A program made the position numbers and the translations under genes. 12,730 nucleotides of DNA from assembly GCA_022562375.1 (NCBI GenBank), contig JADFPK010000026.1, positions 1 to 12,730 of the forward strand, read 5' to 3'. The notes under the pieces are model-generated. The model made no database searches, was not told the DNA's origin, and was given only the letters and a program-made list of their open reading frames with translations. Shown here piece after piece: positions 1 to 6,852 of the stretch (positions within the stretch are counted from its first letter, which is position 1; each line of letters starts with the position of its first letter). This stretch comes from Pseudomonadota bacterium. Lineage in GTDB: Bacteria; Pseudomonadota; Alphaproteobacteria; SMXQ01.

Positions 1-860
1 AGCGCCAGTTCCAGCGTCACCGTTCCAGAAGCGTTGAGCGCCGCCGTCGAGGCCGCGAAGGCATTATATTTTTCCGCCTCCCCTTCGACCAGCGTAATCG
101 GCATCGGCCAGCCGGCGGCGGCGGCGGCGACCTCTTCCCTGACCGCGGAGACCACCGGCACGACGCCCCTGAGACCGGGGAATTCCGCCACCAGGCGATC
201 AAGCGTCTCGCCGAAAACCGGCAACAGACGCGAGACCTCGGTGCCGCGGCTGCCCGGCAGGATGGAGAGCACCGGCGCCTCCGGCGGGATGGCGTGGCGG
301 GCGCGGAAATCGGCGCCGTCGCCCTTATCGGCGCCGAACTCGACGATGGGATGGCCGATCAGGGTGCAAGGCAGTCCGACCGCCTCGAAATAGGGCGGCT
401 CGAAGGGCAGCAATACCAAGAGGTGATCGAGGAATCGGGTGAGCATGCGCGCCCGGCGCGGCCGCCATGCCCAGACCTGTGGCGCGACGCAGTGAATAAG
501 CGGTATCCCCGCCCCCTTGAGCGACTTGGCGACGCGAAAGGAAAAGGTCGGCACGTCGATGGTGACGACCACGTCGGGCCGGGCGGCCTTGACCGCATCG
601 GCGGAATCGCGCACCCGGCGCAAGATCCGTGGGGCATGGCGCAGCACCTCGGCCAAGCCGAACACCGAAAGCTCCTCCATCGGAAAGAGGCTCTCGATGC
701 CCTCGTGCGCCATGCCCTCGCCGCCGACGCCGGCGAAACGTACCCGGCCTGCCGTCTGCTTCTTGAGCGCCGCCATCAGCCGGGCGCCGAGCAGGTCTCC
801 CGACGGTTCGCCAGCGATCAGGAAGATGAGGGGCCCGGCGCCATCGGCGACCCCGTTCAC
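1..860 (-). CDS. lpxB: Lipid-A-disaccharide synthase LpxB (3' end cut off by window)
   Basis: LpxB is a peripheral inner-membrane GT-B glycosyltransferase (family GT19). It joins 2,3-diacylglucosamine-1-phosphate to UDP-2,3-diacylglucosamine to form the lipid A disaccharide and release UDP. The window holds the first 286 codons of a family that is usually about 380-390 residues, so roughly the last quarter is missing. Visible marks are the N-terminal GEPSGD loop (residues 17-22), the IDVPTF segment with Asp102 aligning with catalytic Asp98 of E. coli, the VAPQVWAWR motif near 125-133, LPGSRGTE near 201-208, and NASGTVTLEL at the edge. The start is GTG at 860. It overlaps the lpxI stop as GTGA and follows an AGGAGG four bases upstream, so it is probably translationally coupled. 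LpxI directly upstream makes its 2,3-diacylglucosamine-1-phosphate substrate. One small oddity is Thr in place of the second Asp of the usual DxPDF motif. The identification is secure. Confidence 0.97.
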   Translation of the reverse strand, partial: MNGVADGAGPLIFLIAGEPSGDLLGARLMAALKKQTAGRVRFAGVGGEGMAHEGIESLFPMEELSVFGLAEVLRHAPRILRRVRDSADAVKAARPDVVVTIDVPTFSFRVAKSLKGAGIPLIHCVAPQVWAWRPRRARMLTRFLDHLLVLLPFEPPYFEAVGLPCTLIGHPIVEFGADKGDGADFRARHAIPPEAPVLSILPGSRGTEVSRLLPVFGETLDRLVAEFPGLRGVVPVVSAVREEVAAAAAGWPMPITLVEGEAEKYNAFAASTAALNASGTVTLELA

Positions 861-1678
861 TGCCCCTCCTCGATGCCGACGACGAAAAGGCCGGCCGCAT
901 CCGCCGCCTCGATGACCCCCTTGCGGTCGATCACCAGGGCGCCGCCGGCCTCCACGGCGATGCCCCGCAAACCGGCGTCGGCCGCGGCGGGCACCGTCCT
1001 CGGCCCGATCGCCGGCAAATCGACGCGCCGCTCCTGCATCGGTTTCTTGACCTTGACCAGCACGCCGCCGGGTCCGTCTTGCCCCAGCCCCTTGCAACGC
1101 CGAAGCAGCGCGTCGGTCCCCTCGGCCGCCTCGACGCCAAGCACGATGCCCTGTTGCACCACCACCGCCTGGCCGACATCGAGAGCGCCAAGCGCCCGGG
1201 CGACCGCCACGCCCCGCGCGATGTCGCTAAGCGCGGTCTCGTCGGGCGCGATCGCCCCAAAAGCGCCGGACGGCGCCAGAAGGTCGGCCAATATGTCGTC
1301 CGCGCCGACCACCTTGAATCCCTCGGTCTCGAATTCCCTGATGACCGCCGATAACAGCCCGTCGTCGCCGAGCGCCGCCTTCGTGGCCTTGGCCAGGAAC
1401 TTGACCATCCTGGCGTCGGGGCGCAGCGAGGAGATCGGCGGCAGGGTCACCGGTCCGGCCAGGACCAACTCCTCGACACCGGCCTCATGCAACAACTCCA
1501 TGCCCTTGCCGACGGCGCCAAGCCCCACCCATTCATGGGAGACACCCTCGACCAGGCCCTCGTCGGTCTGGTGATCGATGGCAAGAACGAAGACCTCCCG
1601 CCCGGTGGCCCGGCACGCCTGCAAAAGACGCGCCGGCAGTTCGCCGCGGCCGGCGACGATGCCGAGCTTAGGCGGCAC
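857..1678 (-). CDS. lpxI: UDP-2,3-diacylglucosamine diphosphatase LpxI (DUF1009 type)
   Basis: LpxI hydrolyses UDP-2,3-diacylglucosamine to 2,3-diacylglucosamine-1-phosphate (lipid X) and UMP at the inner membrane, the fourth step of lipid A synthesis. It replaces the unrelated metallophosphoesterase LpxH of E. coli and was characterised in Caulobacter crescentus. The 273-residue protein matches the family length of about 270-285. It opens with [12 protein letters not shown], the N-terminal LpxI motif. Its C-terminal half carries VLVKVKKPMQERRVDLPAIG, whose Asp220 probably corresponds to the catalytic Asp225 of the Caulobacter enzyme (my alignment by eye). The start is GTG at 1678, which overlaps the end of lpxA by 11 bases; no strong Shine-Dalgarno is visible, so translation probably depends on ribosomes finishing lpxA. 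The TGA overlaps the lpxB GTG. Its place between lpxA and lpxB agrees with the function. Confidence 0.95.
   Translation of the reverse strand: MPPKLGIVAGRGELPARLLQACRATGREVFVLAIDHQTDEGLVEGVSHEWVGLGAVGKGMELLHEAGVEELVLAGPVTLPPISSLRPDARMVKFLAKATKAALGDDGLLSAVIREFETEGFKVVGADDILADLLAPSGAFGAIAPDETALSDIARGVAVARALGALDVGQAVVVQQGIVLGVEAAEGTDALLRRCKGLGQDGPGGVLVKVKKPMQERRVDLPAIGPRTVPAAADAGLRGIAVEAGGALVIDRKGVIEAADAAGLFVVGIEEGQ
865..870 (-). promoter_or_regulatory. Strong ribosome binding site for lpxB
   Basis: On the minus strand this reads AGGAGG, a full match to the core anti-Shine-Dalgarno partner. It lies four bases before the GTG at 860 and inside the last codons of lpxI. It supports GTG 860 as the lpxB start. 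The spacing is slightly short, but the purine run continues toward the start. Confidence 0.7.
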
Positions 1679-2468
1679 GTTCCACTTTGGGTTGGCAGAC
1701 GGCGCGCGCGGAATCGATCTGGATGAAGTTGACGATGTCCATGACGGTCGGGTGATCCCCGAACGTGGCGATCACGTCTTCCAGACGTTCCGCCATGGTC
1801 CCTTCCTCGGCGAACAACAGCCTGTAAGCCTTGCGCAATTCGTGGATGTCGTCGCGGGAAAACCCGCGGCGCTTCAGTCCCACCATGTTGAGGCCGGAAA
1901 GATGCGCCCGGTCGCCGACCACCGAGCCATAGGGAATGACGTCGTGCTCCACCCCGGACATTCCGCCGACCATGGCGTGCTGGCCGATACGCACGTATTG
2001 ATGGATCGCCGCCAACCCGCCGAGTACGGCGTGATCGCCGATTTCGACATGCCCGCCTATGGTGGCGTTGTTCGCCATGACCACATGATCGCCGATGGTC
2101 GAATCGTGGGCGACGTGGCAACCGACCATGAAAAGGCCGTGGTTGCCGACCTTGGTGACCATGCCTCCTCCCCGGGTGCCGGGGTTCATCGTCACATGTT
2201 CGCGAATGACGTTGTCGCCGCCGATCTCGAGGGTCGAGGGTTCGCCCTGGTATTTGAGGTCCTGGGGCTCATGGCCGAGGGAAGCGAAGGGAAAAATCCG
2301 GGTGTTTGCGCCGATCGAGGTCCTGCCGGCGACGACGACGTGAGAGATCAGGGCGACGTTGTCACCAAGCCTGACGGCGGGGCCGACGCAACTGAAAGCA
2401 CCGATGGTGACGTTGTCCCCGAGTTCGGCCTCGGGCGCGACGACGGCCGTGGGATGAATGTCGGTCAT
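1668..2468 (-). CDS. lpxA: Acyl-ACP--UDP-N-acetylglucosamine O-acyltransferase LpxA
   Basis: LpxA is a cytosolic homotrimer that transfers an (R)-3-hydroxyacyl chain from ACP to the 3-OH of UDP-GlcNAc, the first step of lipid A synthesis. The 266 residues match the family (E. coli 262). Residues about 1-190 form a left-handed beta-helix of hexapeptide repeats, seen as recurring IG/LG turns with small residues. The CHVAHD segment places the catalytic histidine at His121 (E. coli His125). GLKRRGFSR follows near residue 197-205, then an alpha-helical C-terminal domain. Gly169 lies at the acyl-chain ruler position (E. coli Gly173, Pseudomonas aeruginosa Met169), which predicts acceptance of long chains of about C14. 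The ATG at 2468 overlaps the fabZ stop as ATGA; the upstream AAAGA is only a weak ribosome site, so coupling to fabZ is likely. The 3' end overlaps lpxI by 11 bases. Confidence 0.98.
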   Translation of the reverse strand: MTDIHPTAVVAPEAELGDNVTIGAFSCVGPAVRLGDNVALISHVVVAGRTSIGANTRIFPFASLGHEPQDLKYQGEPSTLEIGGDNVIREHVTMNPGTRGGGMVTKVGNHGLFMVGCHVAHDSTIGDHVVMANNATIGGHVEIGDHAVLGGLAAIHQYVRIGQHAMVGGMSGVEHDVIPYGSVVGDRAHLSGLNMVGLKRRGFSRDDIHELRKAYRLLFAEEGTMAERLEDVIATFGDHPTVMDIVNFIQIDSARAVCQPKVERAA

Positions 2469-2935
2469 TCTTTGTCCAGGATCATGGCGGAGTAGGTTGC
2501 CTCCGCCATGACGACGCCATCGACCTTGGCCTCGGCACGGAATTTCCAGACATTGCCGCGGCTGCGCTCCTTGGTGACATGAACGTGGAGGCGGTCGCCA
2601 GGGACCACCGGTTTGCGGAAGCGCGCCGATTCGATCGACATGAAGTAGACCAGCTTACCCTCGGCGCGGGCGCCCATGCTGTGAACCACCAGGGCGGCGG
2701 AGGTCTGGGCCATGGCCTCGATGATCAGGACGCCCGGCATGACCGGCTGGCCGGGGAAATGCCCCTGGAAATAGGGCTCGTTGACGGTCACGTTCTTGAT
2801 GCCGGTGGCGCTGACATTGGCGATGATATCGACCAGCCGGTCGATCATCAGGAACGGATAACGGTGAGGGAGAACTTCCATCAACCGACTGGTGTCCATG
2901 TCGGTGACGTTCTCGCTCGCGATATCTATCGCCAT
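2465..2935 (-). CDS. fabZ: (3R)-hydroxyacyl-ACP dehydratase FabZ
   Basis: FabZ dehydrates (3R)-hydroxyacyl-ACP to trans-2-enoyl-ACP in cytosolic type II fatty acid synthesis. It competes with LpxA and LpxD for the same hydroxyacyl-ACP, which explains its place between them. The 156-residue hot-dog-fold protein carries [12 protein letters not shown] near 22-33, the catalytic His59 in [11 protein letters not shown], and Glu73 in the following helix (E. coli His54 and Glu68). The ATG at 2935 is three bases after the lpxD stop and has AAAGGG ten bases upstream. The in-frame ATG at 2899 has no ribosome site, so the longer form is chosen. The last codon overlaps the lpxA start as ATGA. The histidine/glutamate pair with the PVMPG motif marks FabZ rather than FabA. 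Confidence 0.97.
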   Translation of the reverse strand: MAIDIASENVTDMDTSRLMEVLPHRYPFLMIDRLVDIIANVSATGIKNVTVNEPYFQGHFPGQPVMPGVLIIEAMAQTSAALVVHSMGARAEGKLVYFMSIESARFRKPVVPGDRLHVHVTKERSRGNVWKFRAEAKVDGVVMAEATYSAMILDKE

Positions 2936-2938
2936 CGG

Positions 2939-3961
2939 TCACTTACCCTTTCGCTTGCTCAGACCGGCCAGGGTAACCACCTGCCGGTGCCAGTCCCGGA
3001 TCGGCACCGCCGGGATTCCGCCATACTGGGCGCCGGCGGGAATATTCGCCCTGACGCCGCTTTTGGCGGCAATCTGGGCGCCCTTGCCGATGTCGACGTG
3101 CCCACTGATACCGCCCTGTCCCCCGATCATCACATTATCCCCGATTCTGGTGCTGCCGGAAATACCCACCTGGGCGACGATCACGCAACCCTTGCCTAAT
3201 TGCACGTTGTGCCCGATCTGGACCAAATTATCAATCATACAGCCGGCGCCGATCACCGTATCCGGGCCCGCGCCCCGGTCGATGGTGGTGTTGGCGCCGA
3301 TTTCCACATCGTCGTGGATGATGACGCGGCCAAGCTGGGGAACCTTGGTGTGACCCGACGCATCGGTGGCGAAGCCGAAGCCGTCCTGGCCGACGCGCGC
3401 GCCGGGATAGATAACGACCCGGCGGCCGACGATACAGTGACTGAGCGAGGCCGAGGGCCCGACGGCACAATCATCGCCGAGAACGACCCCATCGCCGATG
3501 ACCGCGTTGACGCCGATACGGCACCTCTTTCCCACTTGGACGTCCCCGCCGATCACCGCCCCGGCATCGACCCGGCAATCCTCACCCAACCGCGCCGTCG
3601 AATCGATGACCGCGGTGGTCGCGATCCGGGGCTCGGGCCGCTCATCGGGGTAGAAGGCCCGGGCGACCTGGGCGAAAGCGAGATACGGATTTCCCGACAC
3701 CAGAAGGGCCATGCCGTTGGGCGCTTTCGATGCCCATTCCGCTTCGACGACACAGGCCCCGGCCCGGCTTTTCGCGAAGACCCCGGCGTAACGTTTATTG
3801 TCGAGGAAGCTGACGTCCTCGGGTCCCGCCTCGTCCAGCGGCGCCACGCTGTTGAAAAAGGCCTCCGGGTCCGCTCCCTCGCCGATCAGCGATCCCGAAA
3901 TCTCCGCCAACCGGGCGAGCGTGAAGGGCCCGCCCACCTTGAAGAACCTGGGATCCGCCAT
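2939..3961 (-). CDS. lpxD: UDP-3-O-(3-hydroxyacyl)glucosamine N-acyltransferase LpxD
   Basis: LpxD adds the second (R)-3-hydroxyacyl chain, to the 2-amino group of UDP-3-O-acylglucosamine, the third step of lipid A synthesis. The 340 residues match the family (E. coli 341). Residues about 1-105 form the uridine-binding N-terminal domain, with FLDNKRYAG near 52-60 and [10 protein letters not shown] near 91-100. Residues about 110-300 form a left-handed beta-helix of hexapeptide repeats. [10 protein letters not shown] gives the catalytic histidine at His251 (E. coli His239), and a second conserved histidine lies in ISGH at His288. The C-terminal tail, with [11 protein letters not shown], is the helical extension. 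The ATG at 3961 starts three bases after the skp stop, and the stop is three bases before fabZ, so all three genes are in one transcript. No strong Shine-Dalgarno is visible. The neighbouring skp-lpxD-fabZ-lpxA order is widely conserved in Proteobacteria. Confidence 0.98.
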   Translation of the reverse strand: MADPRFFKVGGPFTLARLAEISGSLIGEGADPEAFFNSVAPLDEAGPEDVSFLDNKRYAGVFAKSRAGACVVEAEWASKAPNGMALLVSGNPYLAFAQVARAFYPDERPEPRIATTAVIDSTARLGEDCRVDAGAVIGGDVQVGKRCRIGVNAVIGDGVVLGDDCAVGPSASLSHCIVGRRVVIYPGARVGQDGFGFATDASGHTKVPQLGRVIIHDDVEIGANTTIDRGAGPDTVIGAGCMIDNLVQIGHNVQLGKGCVIVAQVGISGSTRIGDNVMIGGQGGISGHVDIGKGAQIAAKSGVRANIPAGAQYGGIPAVPIRDWHRQVVTLAGLSKRKGK

Positions 3962-3964
3962 CGT

Positions 3965-4525
3965 TCACTCACTCGGTAGTTCCACTTTCACGGTCGGCAG
4001 CTTGGCGTCGAGGCGCTTGATGATTTCCTCGGTGACCTCGAATTGCGGTGACACGAACAGGAACTGGGATTTCCGGAAGACGATGGTGAACCCTTTTTCC
4101 TTGGCGAATTCCTTGACGATTTTACGCAGGGTCTGGCCCACCGTGGTCCTGGCCGTGGCGTATGCCCTTTCCACCACGCGCTTGCGGTTTTGGGAATAAC
4201 GCTCGAGCCGGCCCAGCCGCCGGTCGACCTCTCCGCGGCGTTCCTGGTAGGCCTCCGGGTCAAGGAGCGTTTTCTGGCGGGAAAGCTCCTGCTGCTTGGC
4301 ACGCAACTCGTTTTCCTGGCGCGTGATCTCTTTCTTGTATGTCGCGACTTGCTTGTCGATCTGGGAACGGATGGAGCTGGTCGCCGCCGCATCCCGAAAA
4401 ACCTTCTGCACGTTGATCACCGCTATTTTCGGCTGGACGGCCTGCTGCGCCGCCGCGACGGAAGCCACCATCACCGGCGCCAAAAGGATGGCTGAAATCC
4501 GAAGGAAGAACCTCAGTCCCATCAT
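3965..4525 (-). CDS. skp: Periplasmic OMP chaperone Skp/OmpH family
   Basis: This is a Skp/OmpH-family periplasmic chaperone, which holds unfolded outer-membrane proteins on the way to the Bam complex. The chosen 186-residue product opens with a Sec signal peptide: a basic start (MMGLRFFLR), a hydrophobic core and likely cleavage after Ala26 (VAAA|QQ). KIAVINVQKVFRD near 33-45 is the conserved first strand of the body domain. Residues about 57-125 are charged, rich in Lys, Arg, Glu and Gln, and free of proline apart from one site; they should form the two coiled-coil tentacle helices. FTIVFRKSQFLFVSPQFEVT returns to the body domain. The open frame also extends to a TTG at 4534 overlapping the bamA stop (TTGA). 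ATG 4525 is preferred because GAGG lies eleven bases before it and only two before the TTG. Family members run about 160-200 residues. Confidence 0.93.
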   Translation of the reverse strand: MMGLRFFLRISAILLAPVMVASVAAAQQAVQPKIAVINVQKVFRDAAATSSIRSQIDKQVATYKKEITRQENELRAKQQELSRQKTLLDPEAYQERRGEVDRRLGRLERYSQNRKRVVERAYATARTTVGQTLRKIVKEFAKEKGFTIVFRKSQFLFVSPQFEVTEEIIKRLDAKLPTVKVELPSE

Positions 4526-4530
4526 GATCT

Positions 4531-6852
4531 TCAAAACCTCGCGCCAACCCTGAATTTGAAAGTCTCTGTTTCGTCGAAGTCTGCTTTAACAAGAGCCTTG
4601 GAGAAATCGATCCGTAGGGGACCCAGCGGTGATTCGACGCCGACACCGACGCCCACGGACAACCTGAGCCCCCCGCTGTCGTCGATACCGGGACCGCTGT
4701 CATCGAGGCTACCGAGACCGCCCCCCACGGAGAACAGGTATCCTCTAAATTCAAAATCCTTGCCGCCAAGGGGGAAACTCAACTCCGAGGTCACGGTATA
4801 TAAAAGGTTGCCGCCAAGAGCGTCGTTTGTCGCCACATCCCGGGGCCCGACGCCGAATCTCTTGAATCCTGGGAAACTCTCGCCGCCGAGGAAAAATCGG
4901 TCATTGATACGAACATCCTCGCCAATGCCCAAGATGTAACCCAATGTTCCGCGAAGGCTGGCGACCCATGTTTCGCCAACCGGAAAGTAATGCGCCCCGG
5001 AGATCTCGGTCTTTAGGAACGTGGCGTCACCGCCAAGGCCGGCAAATTCGTTCGCCAACCTCACGACATAGCCCTCTCTCGGCATCACTCTGCTGTCGCG
5101 CCGGTCATAGGTCAAAGACTGGCCGATCGAGGAAGTGAGGGTGGTGCCCTCCTGCCTTTTAACGAACAGCGAGGCGTCGTCATCGACATCGGTGATTTTC
5201 GTAGAACTCAGATTGTAACTCAATCCCTGCCGCAGGCGCTCGTCGTACTCGAAGCCCGAATTCAGTCTAAACCCGGTTTCCTGCTTCTCGAAATTGATAC
5301 TGTCGCGCTTTCGCCTGAATGTCTGGAAGATATCGAATCCGGCGGAAAGGTTGCGGTCGAGGAAATAGGGCTCGGTAAAGCCGAGCTGGAAGTTCTGGAT
5401 CTCCGTGCCGATCCTAAAACTCAGCCGGCCCTGTTGGCCCTTGCCCAGGAGGTTCCGTTCGGTGAGCGAAAGTTCGCTGATGAGGCCCTCGGTGCTGGAA
5501 AATCCGCCGCCGATCGCAAACGTGCCGGTCGATTGTTCCTCCACCTTGACATCGATGACCACCTTGTCGCTGGTCGATCCCTCGGTCTTCTTGACCTCCA
5601 CCTTCTTGAAGAATCCGAGGTTGCGCAGCCGCTGACCGGAGCGGCGGAATTTGGCGGTGTTGAAGGCATCGCCCTCGGCCAGGCGGAATTCGCGTCTGAG
5701 CACCCGGTCATAGGTTCTGAAATTGCCTTTTACATCTATGCGTTCGACGAAGACACGCGGCGCTTCGCCGATCTCGAAAGTGATCCCGATGGTGCGCTTT
5801 TGGCGATCGCGTTTGACGCGCGGGCGGATGTCGACGAAGGCGAACCCGAAGTTCCCGACCGCGTCGGTCAAACTGCTTACCGTCGTATCGACCAACTTGG
5901 CGTTGTACCACTCACCCTGTTTGATCTTCAGCGCCGGCGTAAGCTTGGAGACGTCGAGTTCCTCCAGCCGGGCGGTAATTCCTATCGAACCAAAGCGGTA
6001 CCGCGGCCCCTCCTCGAGGGTGAAGGTGACAAAGAAGTCCCTGCGGTTTCGACTCAACTCCGCCACCGCCGAGACCACCCGGAAGTCGGCGAATCCCCGC
6101 CTCCGGTAAAACCTCAGCAGCAGTTCGCGGTCGAAGGTCAAGAGGTCGGGATCGTAAATGCCGGCGCCGGTCAAGAAACCCAGCGTCAGATAACTCATCA
6201 AGCCGCTCTCCTGCGACTGGATGACCGACCGCAATCGGCTGTCGGTGAATCGCTTGTTGCCGATGAAGCTGATTTTGCGGATCTTGGTCGGCGGGCCCTC
6301 GTCGATCTCGAAGATAAGGTCCACGCGATTCTGCGACTGTTCAATTATCTTCGGTTCGACCTTGGCGGCGAAACGTCCGTCGGCGCGGTAAAGTTCGATG
6401 ATCCGCTTCACATCGTTCTGCACGCGCGTAAGAGAATAGACCTTGCGCGGCGCCAACTGGACCTCGCTTTCGAGGGTTTCGTCATCTAGCTGATCGTTCC
6501 CCTCGAAGGCCAAACGGTTGATGATCGGGTTTTCCACCACCCGAACGATAAGGACGTCACCCTCCCGGCGAATCGAAACATCGGCAAACAGGCCGGTGCC
6601 GAACAGGGTTTTCAGCGAACGGTCGATCCGTTCCGGATCGAACGGGTCTCCGGCGCTGATGCTCATAGAGGAGCGCACGGTTTCGGGCTCGATCCGTTGA
6701 ATGCCCTCGACACGGATTTCGCGCACCGTACCGACGCCACCGGGCCCGGTCTGCGCCCCCGCCGGGACGGACAGGCCCGCGATCACAAGCCAAAGTGCGG
6801 CACCTCCGATCCAACGCGGCAAAATTCCTCTCCGCTCCTTATGGCCGGTCAC
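4531..6852 (-). CDS. bamA: Outer membrane protein assembly factor BamA (Omp85)
   Basis: BamA is the essential outer-membrane core of the Bam complex, which folds and inserts beta-barrel proteins. The 773-residue product has a signal peptide (hydrophobic stretch about 14-31, cleavage near AGAQ at 31-34). Five POTRA domains follow, by eye about 42-109, 110-187, 188-282, 283-363 and 366-439. The C-terminal beta-barrel spans about 445-773 and ends in the outer-membrane signal FRVGARF with a terminal Phe. NLLGKGQQGRLS and FTEPYFLDRN are typical Omp85 barrel segments. The loop-6 region reads GGESFPGFKRFGVGPRD, where most family members have an (V/I/L)RGF motif; here Pro661 stands where Arg is expected. 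The start is GTG at 6852, overlapping the rseP stop as GTGA, with CAGGG nine bases upstream. The base composition is somewhat less GC-rich than the flanking genes, as is common for barrel genes. Skp directly downstream delivers its substrates. Confidence 0.97.
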   Translation of the reverse strand: MTGHKERRGILPRWIGGAALWLVIAGLSVPAGAQTGPGGVGTVREIRVEGIQRIEPETVRSSMSISAGDPFDPERIDRSLKTLFGTGLFADVSIRREGDVLIVRVVENPIINRLAFEGNDQLDDETLESEVQLAPRKVYSLTRVQNDVKRIIELYRADGRFAAKVEPKIIEQSQNRVDLIFEIDEGPPTKIRKISFIGNKRFTDSRLRSVIQSQESGLMSYLTLGFLTGAGIYDPDLLTFDRELLLRFYRRRGFADFRVVSAVAELSRNRRDFFVTFTLEEGPRYRFGSIGITARLEELDVSKLTPALKIKQGEWYNAKLVDTTVSSLTDAVGNFGFAFVDIRPRVKRDRQKRTIGITFEIGEAPRVFVERIDVKGNFRTYDRVLRREFRLAEGDAFNTAKFRRSGQRLRNLGFFKKVEVKKTEGSTSDKVVIDVKVEEQSTGTFAIGGGFSSTEGLISELSLTERNLLGKGQQGRLSFRIGTEIQNFQLGFTEPYFLDRNLSAGFDIFQTFRRKRDSINFEKQETGFRLNSGFEYDERLRQGLSYNLSSTKITDVDDDASLFVKRQEGTTLTSSIGQSLTYDRRDSRVMPREGYVVRLANEFAGLGGDATFLKTEISGAHYFPVGETWVASLRGTLGYILGIGEDVRINDRFFLGGESFPGFKRFGVGPRDVATNDALGGNLLYTVTSELSFPLGGKDFEFRGYLFSVGGGLGSLDDSGPGIDDSGGLRLSVGVGVGVESPLGPLRIDFSKALVKADFDETETFKFRVGARF

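Noticed and set aside
112..130. Run of GGC triplets resembling a microsatellite
   Set aside because: It encodes a run of five alanines in LpxB and is ordinary for GC-rich coding DNA; too short and imperfect to call a functional repeat.
294..1574. Plus-strand open frame of 426 codons opposite lpxB and lpxI
   Set aside because: It is antisense to conserved genes with clear motifs; its composition is low-complexity Ser/Pro/Ala and it matches no family I know.
1578..2495. Plus-strand open frame of 305 codons opposite lpxA, with a regular Asp/Gly/His pattern
   Set aside because: The periodic pattern is the mirror of the hexapeptide repeats of LpxA read from the other strand, not a separate protein. 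The same holds for 3200-3979 opposite lpxD.
5434..6489. Plus-strand open frame of 351 codons opposite bamA
   Set aside because: It is a shadow of the BamA POTRA region; no start context or family resemblance.
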